This document shows positions 22,498-36,400 of a stretch of DNA of 64,000 nucleotides, in pieces. Each line of letters begins with the position of its first letter. Within the stretch, counting starts at the first letter, position 1. The notes beneath the pieces are model-generated. The model did no database searches. It was not told the DNA's origin and was given only the letters and a program-made list of their open reading frames with translations. The DNA is from Lateolabrax maculatus. Lineage: Eukaryota; Chordata; Actinopteri; Acropomatiformes; Lateolabracidae. The stretch is taken from contig CM062210.1 of the NCBI GenBank assembly GCA_031216445.1, forward strand, positions 9,172,501-9,236,500. The letters run 5' to 3'. The position numbers were made by a program, and so were the translations under genes.

Positions 22498-25400
22498 CAC
22501 ACACAGTACAAGTTAATGGTATTCAATATCGAGCCACTCTTGATCAAATAGCAGCAGGAGGACGACTGGCAAACTGCTACCCTGAAATAGTACTTTAAGA
22601 ACAACACTGAGATGCCTTTTCATTGGCTAATTACAACAATGTGAGACAATGGATGTGTCTCATCTAGTAAATAAGCCATTTCCTCTGAAGTTTCCACATC
22701 GAACTCTCCAGTCTTTAGTAGGAAGGATAAATAGGACTCAATGATATTTGGTACTTTATACAAACCCTTCTTTTACAACTGAAACACAGGGAGTGAGGTA
22801 AACCAGCCTGGGAAATAAGATGCTTATCTCCCAAATAGTGTAAGAGGAAAGCAACACCCAAAACAAATCCCGCGTAACAATCAATGGGATGTAGAAAAGG
22901 AAGTCTAAAGTAACAAACGGGAACAAAGTGACCAACCAGCACCGTTGATTTCACTGCCACTCACCGACCATGTGCTTCCTGACGTGAGCCATGGTGTAAA
23001 ACTTCTTCTCACAGATCTCACAGGAGAACTTCTTCTCGGCGTAGCCATGGACGATCTTGTTATGCTCGTGTAACGACCACAGCTTTTTGAAGGCTTTGCC
23101 ACATGTTACACACTGGGGGGGGGGGGGGGGGGGACAAAGAAGAGAAGGCAAAATATAGTTATTACTGGAGCTATTTGGGTATGAGAAATTAAAAATATCA
23201 TTATCAGGAATGGTCTTTACAAATACAATCCAGGTGTGTGAGCTTACACAGATACTTAAGCATGCACTGTACCAAAAAAGCAATTAGAGTCAGTAGATTA
23301 AAGCAGCAAATGATCTTCAAAACCACAGCAGGAGTCTGGCTGCTTATTGCGGGGTGGGTAATAGTGGAGGTGCTGACACATATGAGAATTTTTTATTACT
23401 GATTAGCAGTACACTGAATTACTGACTCTGATCAGTTTTAATATATTTAAACGACTGCAACTGTGAATATACTGCAACTACTACAATAACAAAGAACATT
23501 GGTTTGTGTCTGAAGTGAGGATGACATAATGAAGTCAGAAGTCACAACCAATTAAATAAACAAACAAACTGAAACCATATGAATACTATTTCTTGTAAGC
23601 TCTAATCTAGTAATCAAATTATAATAAAGTTGGTCACTGTGCCATCCGTTATTATGATAGTCTGGCAAATCAATTAGACAAGCTGTGTTAATTCCTGTAT
23701 TATTAATGCTTGGATTGCTCTTTAATTTAAGCATCTTTTGTAGGAAAATATTATAACTACATATTGTCACCTCTAAATTTTCCCCTAAAACATGCAGAGG
23801 AAAGAAGTAGTGATTTTTTTCAGCCCAAATGAGTGTCTGCAGAGCTTTGTGTCAAGCTTCATACAGCCCGAACTAGTTCCACCAATCAGGGGGTTGCATG
23901 TGCTGCATGTAGCCTGGGAGGCAAAACAAAGGGCAGAAAATAGGCCCAAATTATTTGCTCATGAAGCACGAGTTAACAGCAAAAGGTGACACACACGATT
24001 GTGTCAGCACACAAATTTGTGTGTCAAAGCTCACCAAAGTTGAACTCAACATGAAAACTCCACATGAATTTAATCCATAGAGCACGGCTATTCCATTGAA
24101 ATTAACTGATTTTCCTGCAAAATCTGCTGCTCTAAATACTGAGAACAAAAAGGTAGGATTTTGAAAAGTGAGGGGGGTGCCTTTCATCATAATCATGGAT
24201 GGTACCTGGATGCTCTTCTCACAGTCGGTCTGTTGGTGCAGCAGCAGCTCGCTCTCCAGCAGAAAGCGTTTCCCACAGTTATTGCAGATCTGCATGCGGT
24301 TGTGAGTGACGTTCATGTGTTTTTCCAGGTACCAGCGGTTGTTGAAGACGCGGGGGCATTTCTTGCACGGGAAATGCTGCTTCTCCTCCAGCCTCACTTT
24401 CTGGCCCAGGCCCTCGGCATCCAGCGTCCTCTTGCCGCCCTGCCGCTGGTTGGCCAGCGTGGCCTCTGTGAGCGTCTGCCGCATGGAGGCGGTTGTACCC
24501 GCCATGGCGAAGGCTCTGGTGCCCCGGCGGGGTCGATCCATCATGGCTGGCTGCTCCAGGCCTGGAATGTTTAGGGTGTTCTCCTCCTCTTCCTCATCTT
24601 CCTCCTCATCTTCCTCCTCGCTGCTCTGCCCCAGTAGGTCCCCCCTCCTCAGGTCATCATCGTCCTCCTCTCCCACTGTGTCGTCGTTCTCCGCCTCGTT
24701 GTCCTCATCATCTTCGGAGTCTCCCTTGTTATCACGGCAATGAGCAAAGATGGTGGCCGTCTCTGTGGCGGACGATTTGCCCTCTGATCCCTTTGACACG
24801 TTAAGGGTCTGGTTGTTGAGGTTGACTTCAACAATGATCTGGTCTCTGTTGAAGGACGTGTGGCCGTCTACGGTCTTTGACTCCTCTCCATTGCCCTCGA
24901 CTTTGCACAAAGCCGCCACACCTGTGCCAGCTCCACCCCCCGACCCGTCCTCCTTCTGGTAATACTGCTTCTGCTGGGACGCCGTCTTCCCTGCCTCCTC
25001 CACTCTGATAGAGAACGGGCTGCTGCCTTCCCTCTTGTACACCCTCCCCAGCTCTGACTCCTGTTTGATCTCCGCGTACAGCTGGCCGGGGGGCATCGCT
25101 ACAGCAGCTGGGTCACCGCCACCGAGCCCTTCCTGATTGGCCATATCTGTGCAGGTGGTTCTCAGCGAGTGGCTGCTGATGAGGTCGCGACAGGAAGCCG
25201 CTATGTCGCTCATCTGAAGCAGGGTAGCGGCGTTGAGTACGTCCCGGACAGTTCGGCTGCTCACCAGCAGCTTGGAGGTGTAAATGAAGTTGAGGATTTG
25301 CTGCAGGCCCTGTGAGGTCAGGGCGTCCAGCGACAGGTCCACCCGCCGCAGCGGTTTGCTTTGGGCGAATAGGGAGTGGAAGAAAGGGCTGTAGGCTGCC

Positions 25401-27444
25401 AGGACGCCCTTGTGGGCCGGGAAGGTGCTGTGCTGACGCACCAGAACAATGTCGACGTCACACAGGTCAGGCTGGAAGAGGCGCTGCTCGTTCAGCCTGT
25501 CCATCAAACAGGTGAAGTGCAGAGCCACATCCTCCACCAGAGAGAACTCAGCAGAGGGGAAGTCTGTGGTCTTCTCCACTATGAGCTGGAAGAGAACGTG
25601 ATGGAGGGAGAAAGGCAGAGAGAAAAGTTAAGATAGAAACAACTTTATTATCAAGTAGTATTATGAGCAGCTAAACTTTTGGAAAGGAAACCCCTCCAAC
25701 ATTTTAGATTTTAGATTGTTGACACCATCATGTAATTACTGGACAGACCAAATTATTCTGCTTTTACAAGACATGTTTCCTGTTATAACAACGTATCACT
25801 TTGTCTTTTTATGTCACAAAACTTTCTTATTATGTCTTTAAAACAACTATTTCTCATTATAGCATGATGTTATGTATGTTGTTATAACAAGAAACTTTCA
25901 TTTGGTGTTAAAATGAAAAATATCGATCCTTGCCAGAAGAGACATTGTAAAAATTATTAATAAATATAAACCTGTTGATCAACACATGTGACAGGGTGCT
26001 TTTATGTATTTTTATGGCTGTCGGTTGTGTTTGTTTTGTCTGTGCGCCATTGCTTGCTCTTATTGTGTATCAACCATGCTTGGTATCAGTTATCATCACT
26101 GGCTTTGTCTCTGCAGTGTTGGCATACCGGACCACAGATGTTAAAGTATCTGACAAGAATAGACATCTCCTACCCTCCCACTGCCACCTCCTGAAAGCAT
26201 GAGCAACACACACAGATACAGTAATTGACATTAAGGATGACGATGCGCTTAAATGTGCATTCGGTTCAGCGCCCCTCACCAGCACCGAAGCACAGTGTCC
26301 CAACCTGCCTACCCTTCATGACCACATACTGTACCTCACGAGTATATTTGCTATATATATAGCATATAGTATATTTGCTATATGTTTCAATGTATGTAGC
26401 AAACTGAATAATCAAAAATATTCAATGCAGAGTACCAAGTATCCACCACCACCACCATCACCATCACCCCTCCACCGCCACCTCCACCAGACCAAACAAT
26501 GCTTGGGTCGTTTCATTTGCAACCTGAATGTGAACGTCTGAGGTTCAGAGTTCATTCCTGGCCTTGGAAACAGCAGTTGTTCTGAAGCTTTCAATTATAT
26601 CACATAGTCTTGATAAGCAGAAGGATTTTGCCCAGTTTTAGATTTAAGTCAAAATTGATGACAAGTCTCTTTAAAGTACTCAGAAAAATGGCAATAAGAA
26701 AAACATCTACAATTTCTCTTAAAGGGGGCAACTCTATCTGCTTAATGAGATCATGTGAAAAGATCAAAAGATCCAGAAAAACTACTACATGGACTGAGGG
26801 TGACATTGGTTTCCTCAGTGAAATTCTGAGGTTTTATAATTCCATTAAATGTCATATTCAACTTTTTCATAAATACCTAATCAGGCCCTTAAAAGGTGCT
26901 CAGTGATATAGTAAAACCCCCTCGGGGTCTCAGTAACTTGCATAAAAGCTCATCTAGGGAGGGGTGTTTCAAACTATCTTAGGCTATAAATGCTGTGGTA
27001 TTTGGCACTGGTAGATGCTATGTATCTGTTCCTTTAAAAATAAACATTAAAATAAATAATAGTTTGACAGAAAACAGTCTTAATAAGTTCTGCTTGCTTG
27101 CCTTGTTTTAAGCTTTCAACTACATCTTCATCTGAAGATTGAGCTTGGGAAATAAGATAGGTTTCTTTGTTTTTTGATGTTTGAAAAACTCTAAATAAAA
27201 ATATCCTGACAGAGTTGTTATATTGTAATCTTTATGATTTACAGTCTGTTAAGTGTACTGCACAAAGTCACAGACTGCATGCATGCTGCACGATACGAGT
27301 CAAGAGGAAAATCAAAAGGTGTAACACTCAGCGCTCTGTGCAAAGTCCTCAACTTCCCAAGGTGGGTTTATTTTAGCACAGGAAGGGCAGGGTTTCGATC
27401 CAGACGGGATGTGAGTGGGGACAGAGCAGCGAACAGAGCAAACA

Positions 27445-27485
<41 letters not shown>

Positions 27486-30400
27486 AGAAACTCTCACACA
27501 GAGAAACACTCACGCATATGATGTGCAACCATGCACAAACCATGCACACGCACATAAACACACACACACACATAAAGACGCACACAACACACACAAACAC
27601 TGTGTCTGGTCTCTGCAAGGACTGACTGGTCTGAGCATTGGTATTCAGTGCCATCTCCCTCCCATTAGCCGGCTCTCTCAGCACACCCACTCACTACACT
27701 GTCCCCGAGGAAGAGAATTATGCACAAGACAAAACACGTCGGGAGAAATAATTAGGGAAACCATGCCGAATAAATACTAACTAACCCTCCAAACAATTAA
27801 TGGAATTTATCATTCTAGGCGTCTCTTGGAGGCAGAATAGGACGGGTATTGATACGAGCCTTGTTTTGGCTAACAGGTTGCTGGAGATTATATAGTGAGC
27901 CATAATTACATTCCTACATCTCTTATTTTTCAGTATTTACAGTTGCATGTGCAAGACAAGTGATGGGACACATACAATATAAGAAAAAAGGGCCATAGAT
28001 TAAATTAATAACTCATTTCGGGACAATACCCATTATGGCAATTATGGTAAGCTCTGTAGTAAATTAGTATGAATAACAATACAGAGACTGTTCATTGTTC
28101 TTTACATTAATAATGGGTCTTTGACTTTCCCAACGTATTTTGTCTTTAAGATCAATGAAAATGAATTTTCATTGTTAACGCCGGAGAATGGATTTGCATT
28201 TGGGCCTAACCTTGAAAATCTGGCCTGTTTGAAGAATTCAATTATGGCGTGTTAGATTTATTCATAGTTTTGAGCTGCTAAATTGGACTCTGAGCCAGAG
28301 AGGAGAGGAGATCGGGTTATCTCTCTCCGTGCAAGGCTACAGACATCGCCCAAGGGCAAAAAGCTGCAGCCTTAATCAGATCAAGTATAAGTTGCAGACT
28401 GGAAGTTATGCTCCTTTAGCGATAACGATCGGCTTCTTCTGCTGGGATTCAAATGGGACAATGCAATCCAAGATTAAATTCTGCAGGACGAATACCAAGA
28501 CATTCAAAAACACCAATAGGATAGAGTCGAAATAAAGTAACCAACAGCAATCTTAGAGGTTAAATGTACAGTAGGGTGTATTTCCATGACATGTTACTTA
28601 AGTTGTAGGTTTAGTTCATATTCCTTTAAACAAAACAACTGTGTGATCACTTTAATCCCGTGACGCCTCTTCCTCTACCTCTTCAGGATCATGAGTCTGA
28701 GCCATCATTAATGGGTCTGAAAATGTGATCCTAGGGATTTGAACACTGGCTTTAAAATGCAAAATAACGATGTTCGCCATATGCACCTGTAAAACCGGAC
28801 TCCAGATGAGTTCCCAAATGATTTCACGACTGTCTGTGAAAGTGTTCATGCTGAATGGCATTTTTTGTAGTCTAGAAGTAGTAGTACTAGCAGTACTAGA
28901 AGTGTCTTTCTACAGCAAAAACATTCAGATGCATAAGTTTATCTGTGCCATGCTGAATGATAGACGAGCAAATAGTTGTAGTTACCATAGAGCTCCTGTG
29001 TCTGTTACAATATGGAATAAAGACAAAGCAATCTCGTCACATTTCATCACATACTGCAGCCAAACAAATTGAGTGAGTACTTTGCATTTAAAAAACGCAT
29101 CCAACTGATCGGTCTGTCATTATCTCTCTCCACCTCCCCCCTTTCCTTGGAAATGTCAGGGAGAGCGCTTGTTTGCTGTCATTAGAGGGAGCGCCACCTT
29201 TAACCAGCCTCTCAGTCAGATGTCTCCCAATACATTATTCATATCTGGCCTGACCCGTGACAAACACGCAGCGGGGGGATTACTGACGCACCCGACAAGA
29301 GGTGTCATTTAAACAGGCTTCAATCAAAGCTCTGTACACCACACAACATGTGAGAGGATCCTCTTGCCTCAGAGGGCCTTTTTCACAAGGAAACTCTTGA
29401 GGTTATTTTACTGTCGCTGTGCTGTGCCCTTTACATGTTACAGGAAAGGACGGTTCCGCTTGTAGATAAGTGCAATCTCACCACAAATTAGTATATGTTT
29501 CCAAGCTTTTGATCACGACATGATCCTCATCAGCAGACACAGTTTGCCCAGTTGTCAAGGAATTGCCCTCTAAGGACTTCTGTCAACGTTGGCTGAAAAG
29601 CTGATTCTTGACCTCGGAAACAAGTGACCACAACGTCTATTTAGTAACTGTTCTGGAGCTTTCCAACATGTGACATGGTCTTCAACAGCAGAGTTAATCA
29701 CGGATCCAATCTGATCAAATTTAGAGGGAGGATGCGCTTTTATTCTACTTAAAATTATACTAATTGGTCTGAATGCATTTTAATTAAATGTCAAAATTAC
29801 AGACTCTGAAAGGTCACAACTGACACAAAACCAGATCTACCTTTCCATTGTTTAACTGGTCTAATGGGGTCTCACTCAAATGCAATACGTGTCACATAAT
29901 CAAATTCTCACAATTTTGGAAGGCTGATGCATTTTGGGAAGATAACAAGGCATTTAAAAAACATTCCCCTGATCAGCCTGATGGCAGCGCCTTAATTAAA
30001 ATTCAGAGTTTCAAACTTTGAAACTACTTTACTGCTAATCCAGTTTTGATGAAGCTGTGATGGATGATGCACAGGATTACTGTTTGGCCCAAGAGGAGCC
30101 TGCATCAGTCATGAGAGAAAGAGAAAAATATTGCTGTTGAACAGTTGTTTCTTTAGTTATCTTCTGGGATTGTCAGACTCGCTGATGCAAGTCAAGCCCC
30201 CAGTCAGGGTGTCAATCATAGCTTGTGATAAATACATGGATGTTGTGAGTAACTGGTGAATCTTCACCCAGCTCAGCCATGCCCGGGTCCGTGGTATGCA
30301 CTTGGCCGAGGCCCAACTCCTGGACCGGAGCCAGACGGAGCAGAGTCTGAGAATGAAATCCCTCTTTCTAATTCGACTTTCACCGGTGAAAATGCCCGTT

Positions 30401-33400
30401 CTCTCCCACACCTTTGCTCTGGACGGGTCCTTGTAGATTTACTACTCTGTAAAGTCTGCATCTCCGACGCTGTGCAGCTCAGCTACAGACCGGGGATGTG
30501 TCGTGCCCTCCACAGAGCTGCCATTTTAAAAGTTCCCTTGTCTGTTCACTGTAACGGTGTTGATGCTTATCTGTAAAAATGACTGTGAGGCGACCTGTAA
30601 GGGGCAGCGCATTTAAATCTCAGACAGTAGCCTGAGTAAAACTGAACAATGTCTTAATGCCGAGCATGTTATTTCTCAAAAATATTATCCTGTTACTATC
30701 TTGCACACACTGTGTATGACAGCAGATTCATGAGCAGGGAACTAAACAACATCTACCTCGACTGTCTTGTTTGCTTGCCGACCAGTGAACAGACTGAGCC
30801 ATTAGCAGGGGCCAATGTCAGAGCACAGCACAGAGTCATGGACACATCAATAGTGCGAGGGAGGGCAGGTTGTATTCAGGCAGGAGGGAGTCCCAGGGGG
30901 AAAACACTGCAGGGGTTAAAGCTTTCTCTCTGCCTGCCTACAGACTGTTCGGACTGAACTCAGTGTCCTCTCATATTACCTTCTTTATCTTTTTTTAACT
31001 GATATATGCTTGACTAATGCTGGGAGGTTTGGCAAAATTAATATCACTTTATGATTGTGCATTATGTTAAAATACTTATACCTTCCAAATTATTTGAACT
31101 TATTTGTCTGAATTTTGGATTGCTCACCACCAAATATGAGTGCAGTGGCTCTTTCTGTGAAATCATATTGTGAAGATATCATTTTATTGTGTTATTGTTG
31201 TCCAAGTAAATGATTCTGACCAATCCACTTTAAAAGAGCTAAAAAGTCTGAGTTACTGAAGTTGATCTATTACACATATGTGGAGTTTAGTCTCACATAA
31301 TACACATTTAATAGCTTTTAACGTCAGTTTAAATATTTCAAATGTGATTTTTTTATAATGATGTCTACCATATTGCTCAGCCCTAATCTCTATTATTATT
31401 TGACACAGTTATATCAGATGGTCAAATTACTTGTTTTTTCTGGAGTTTACAGCCACATCTCATGGCCTTCTTTATTAATTCTATATTAAAGTCACATGAT
31501 AACAAGATGTGGCTGAAAGATCCAGAGAAACCAAATAAGCACCTTGAGATAATAGTGCTGTTTCCAAGGTCTCGAATTAACATTCAAACTCATCTGTTTC
31601 ATTATCTAATGTATTTCCGACCTGATGTTGTTTGATAATTAAATTAGAGATTATTATTTTCATTATTCATTAATCTGTTGATAATGTATCTGATACCAGA
31701 TGTCAGAAAAAATGCGGAAAATGCCCATCACAATTTCCCTAAGCAAATTCTTTGTTTAACGTGACCAACAGCCCCAAAGATATTTGATTTACAACAATTT
31801 TAGCACTAATGTCACTTCACTACATCTACTTGTAATTGACCATCAGCATCAAAAGGAGATCACCCAACCATCCACAGTCATAAAGACAGCAATCCCATGA
31901 GCTCATGCCTCAGCCCTCTTGTCACCCAGCAGGGTGGTAGGGGGTTCTGGGGCTGTGCCCCTTCCACCCACAGAGCACTTCAACCTACAGTAAAGAGCAC
32001 ACTCAGCAGCCCTCTTCACAGCGAGACCTCCTGCTGAGGGGCCCCGCACAGGGCTCGACGTGACTGACACCCGGAGGAAGGAGAGTGGGCACCGTGTCAG
32101 GCCTCATCTCACTCACTGGCATGGAGACGGTAGGAGAGCAGCGCCCTCCCCTACACACAAATACACACAGATCCCTGAGTCATCATTAGTGCAGACGAGA
32201 GCAGAGCATGACAGGCCCGAATACAAACTCTCCACAAAGGGATCACACGGTTACAACAGCAAGTCACAGTAATGTCAAGAGTGCTTTTACGTGGCGGGAA
32301 ATGGCTCAGATCACGCGTAAACACAACCAAACGGAACGGGACAAGGGCATGTCATTTGTGGTGGAGTCCAATCAGACAGCCATTAAAAAGTCATCAGGGT
32401 AATGACTGACACTGTGTCCTCTGTGTGCTCACCAGACCTTCCCTGCTGCTGACGCCAAACGATAGACACGTTTAGTCCCGGAGAAGCCGAGCCAGAGAAG
32501 TGAATTTGGATTCTCCGGGTGAGAAACGTGGCATGGCTTAATCCCCGGGGCGTTATCTGGTCTAGGATTCAGTCTGGGCAAGACTGGCATGGACAGAAAG
32601 TGGTCTGCCAAGTTGTCTCCCTGCTTTCAGTGTTTGTGTCTGGTCATGGATGGATTACTGAACAGGCCTACTGGGCCTGGAACAAGGTCTCCGGGGGCTC
32701 CTGGGCCAGAGCCTCCGTTTACTGTAGTGACTGTCAACTTTGTCTGTTGGAGACGTAAATCAAATGACTACAAAGAGACACAAAAAGACTACAAAACAGA
32801 TGCAAAACAATTACACAGAGATGCAAAACGACTACAAAAGGGACACAAAACGACAGTTTTTCAGTCTGGGTGGAGGGGTGGGGGGCCTTTTACATGCCCG
32901 TGCCCATGGGCCTGTTGTCTCATAATCCGTCCATGTGTCTAGTGGAAGATTTCTCCTCTGTCTGCAGTCTGCACTCCCTCCTCTCCTCTCTAAATCCAAT
33001 CAGCGCAGAGACCCAGCACTGACCTTGAGGTAGAAGAAGCACATACAGTAGCAGATGCACGAGCCCATGCACCCACATGTCTGCAACCCTGAACGCCTAT
33101 GCATGCACGCCTGCATCCTAATCATGCACTTGTGCCCACGTCGGGAAATGGAATATTAAAAAAAAATTGGTGTATTTGATGACACTGCTGATACATGCAA
33201 AGAGATAAAAAAAAAAAAAAGGAGGAACTAAATGTGCCCGGACTTACATTATCCTGTTACCAAACATGTTGCTCTTGCACAGACGAGCCAGATTGGTAAT
33301 AGCACAAGTGACAAGGTCTCACTTTTAACAAGCCCCGCGGTGATCATTACAGCACTATGATAAAAAAAAAAAAAATCCTAATAAAAATCAATGTTCGATG

Positions 33401-36400
33401 ACTAAAGGGGCCACAGTGGCGGGTGGCAGCACACTCGCTGCTGGGGTCACACACGGCACGGTCACATGCACGGCAACATTACCGTGGAGTTAAAGACTCA
33501 CTGAGACGGCGCTGTTTATTAGATAATAATGGTACAGGGAGCTGCAGGAGTGAGTTTCTAAAACCCGGAAATGAGGTGGCATTTCTGGACTTCGGTTCGC
33601 TCTTCTCGAAGTCAATATTTTTTTTTTTTTTTTTTTAAAAGGGTTTTTGGTTAGATGCCTGAAATAAAGTCTGTGGTTAACACAAGCTCAATCAAGAGAT
33701 TTTCACATTCTCTTTTGCGACATTGAATACGTCAGTAAATGCGCCTCTCATGAATTTTGAAGCTTTGACGTGTCTTAAAAAAGGCGGTTGCTAACAAGTG
33801 ACTATATGAGATTACAAAGGTTGTCGGGGACATTGAATGTCATCACCCCGAACAACGAAATGTATCTACTCACTAGTCCGCCTTTACAGCCTATTGCGTT
33901 TGCCTATATTGTGTTTATTCTCACGCTATTACAAACTACTATAACGCAAACTTTTCAACTTGTAGATGTATCAATTTTTGTAGAAGAGGTAAGTGTGTGA
34001 AATGAAATTTACAAGTTGGAAACTCAATGGTTGTGACGTTGAAGTCACGTGATCGTGGTGTAGTTGGTTTGCAGTCGAACGTTAGCTTTTTACTTCTGGT
34101 GATGGCATTTACACTTCAAAAATCATAACAGTGGTGTTCATTTGTGAGGATAATCCTGCTAAATTAAAAAAACATGGGAGTATCATAAACTTTTGTTTGC
34201 CACAGAGCTTTTTTTTTTGTCGCAATAATCCAAAATCCTATGGAAAAATCATTGGCTTTTTGTCGAGAGAACCAGGGCGATGCTAACTTTGGATTGGCCT
34301 ACAAAAAAACGTCATCCCTGCAGCATCCATTAAGGCTGGTGGTTAAAATTTGTGATATTACGCTATGGGATTATAAAACCCTTATAAAAAAGGGTCCTAT
34401 ACTTCCTACATTTGCACTGAACGCTTGCACTTGATGTAAATCGTGAGGTGCATATTCATCCAATATGAACATAATTGCCAGGATACTGGGATACTAAATC
34501 AGGATATCTTGACCTCTGTCCCATCAATTTTGGCCATTGTTTTTTAAATCTCTTTCATAAATCCCCTAAAATTATATAAGTGCAATGCTTAATCAGGAGA
34601 ACCCCTTTAATCCAGAAAATAACCTGCTGATTAATCTATAATCAAAATAACTAAGTAGTCCTGATGAATATTTGCCAGAGTACACATGAAACACATGAAA
34701 ACAGAATACGATTTCAGGTAAAAATGTAAAGCAGGACAATTTCAGATATAGCAAAAGTCAAATCCTAAATTACTTTAAAATGTGCTGCTGGTTATTCAGT
34801 TTTCTCTTTCCACTACTTTAGCTAATTATTTTATTCCCCTCAGCCTATTAAAACATTTAACTTTCTTAACCACAGCATTCACTGCTGGCTGCAATTAATA
34901 AAGACAATATTATCAGCATTAGTGCTGCTCTAATCCTAGACATCCAATCTCTCCTCCACACTGTAGGCTTTTCCCTGTCCTAATCTAGCTGTTTGGACTT
35001 GCCCCAGCCCTGCCCTGGTGGAGCTCCACCAGCTTTCACCATTAGATTTAAATACATTTCCATCTATATGTTAATGCAACCACAGGTGACAAGCCAATCT
35101 ACAACTGATACGCGTTTACCCGAGCATGAAATTGGGATGCACAAACAAAAATAAGGATGAGAACAGCATGAGCAGCATCTTGGTGACGTACAGTACATTA
35201 AAATTTGACAGCGTGAGCAGGATTGCCTCAGCTGCACGATTTGCAAAGTCCTTTAACCGGCTTGTCTTTTGAGCAAACCGGACAGCAGTGTGTTTTATCA
35301 GTTTTGTAAAGCTGGGGACAGTGTGTGTGTGTGTGTGTGTGTGTGTGTTGCCCAATCAGAAGTTATGTTGAAAGAAGACATCAACCGGCGGTGGACTGGA
35401 GTTGAGATGACTCTGACGAGCGGTTGAATAATCAAAAGGAGCTGCCTGGAGGCGGGCGTGGGGGGGGGGGGCAGCGATGAGGTTAGAGCGTCCGCACTGA
35501 AGCTCTGCCAGGAAGTTTGTGTCGGGGCCAATGAGCTGGGAGAGGAAGCGCTGAGTCAGGAAGCGAGGCCAAGAGAGAGGCCCGTGGTGCTGGCATCTCC
35601 TCCTCGCGCACACACGTTACAGCGCTTCACACACCACCGCTCTGCTGGAGTCCCTAACACACTGTTCCCAGGCCAGCACCCCTTACACGCATGTGCAGAG
35701 CGCGGGCGCACACGCTCACCTGCTGTGCATGCATTCATCAGTAAACAAAGAGACGCCACGCCAAATACCTGTGGCACAAAAAAAAAAAAAAAAAAAGAGC
35801 GGAGGGATGTGCAAACAGAGATATTCCTATTTGTACAACGCAAACAAACGGTATCAAGATGAGACAGAAACCAAGGCAGGGAGGCGACTAAATCCGACCA
35901 AATGTGTGACGAGCGAAAGAGTGAGAGATGCACTTCTGAAGTGATCTATTAGAGACAAAAGATGTGCAGCAGCGAGCAGGTGCAGAGATACCCGAGGGCT
36001 ATTACACGGGATGAAACTGTGATATCTTCATTATCCCTTTCATAGCATGACACACAGAGAGAAGAGGCTAACACAAGACTCTAAAGAGCTCCTTATCAGA
36101 GGAATCTCTCTGGTATGGCAATACTCTTTGTGTGTGTGTCTGTGTGTGTGTGGAGGCGGTTGATATGTTTGATGAGAAGGTCAGAGAGGACAGAGAGGAA
36201 AAAGAGGTAGAGGAGGAGCATCGGCTTTCTATAGCCACAACCAATCAATGGACAACAGAGAAATGGTGACCATGAGCTTAAAGGAATAGTGGGACATTTT
36301 GGGGGAACATGCTTATCTGCTTTCTGGCGGCGAGCTGGACGAGGGGATTGACAGCTACTCCCGGTGACTGCACGTCAAATATGAAGCGAGAAGCAGCGTC

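Noticed and set aside
23951..24205. C-terminal extension of the zbtb47 BTB exon frame
   Set aside because: The frame simply reads past the donor at 24205. Splicing to 23112 restores the zinc-finger sequence and phase.
24161..24962. Several long Ser/Pro/Leu-rich frames on + opposite the zbtb47 acidic region
   Set aside because: Antisense shadows of GAG/GAA-rich coding DNA, with no family resemblance and low-complexity composition.
28970..29000. Minus-strand ATG|GTAACT as the zbtb47 start exon
   Set aside because: It also gives ATG at a donor-like site, but lies in AT-rich DNA without promoter character. The 39330 site in the CpG-rich block is preferred.
29175..29200. CTCF-like site around GAGGGAGCGCCACCT
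   Set aside because: Resembles part of the motif only; the core spacing does not fit the consensus on either strand.
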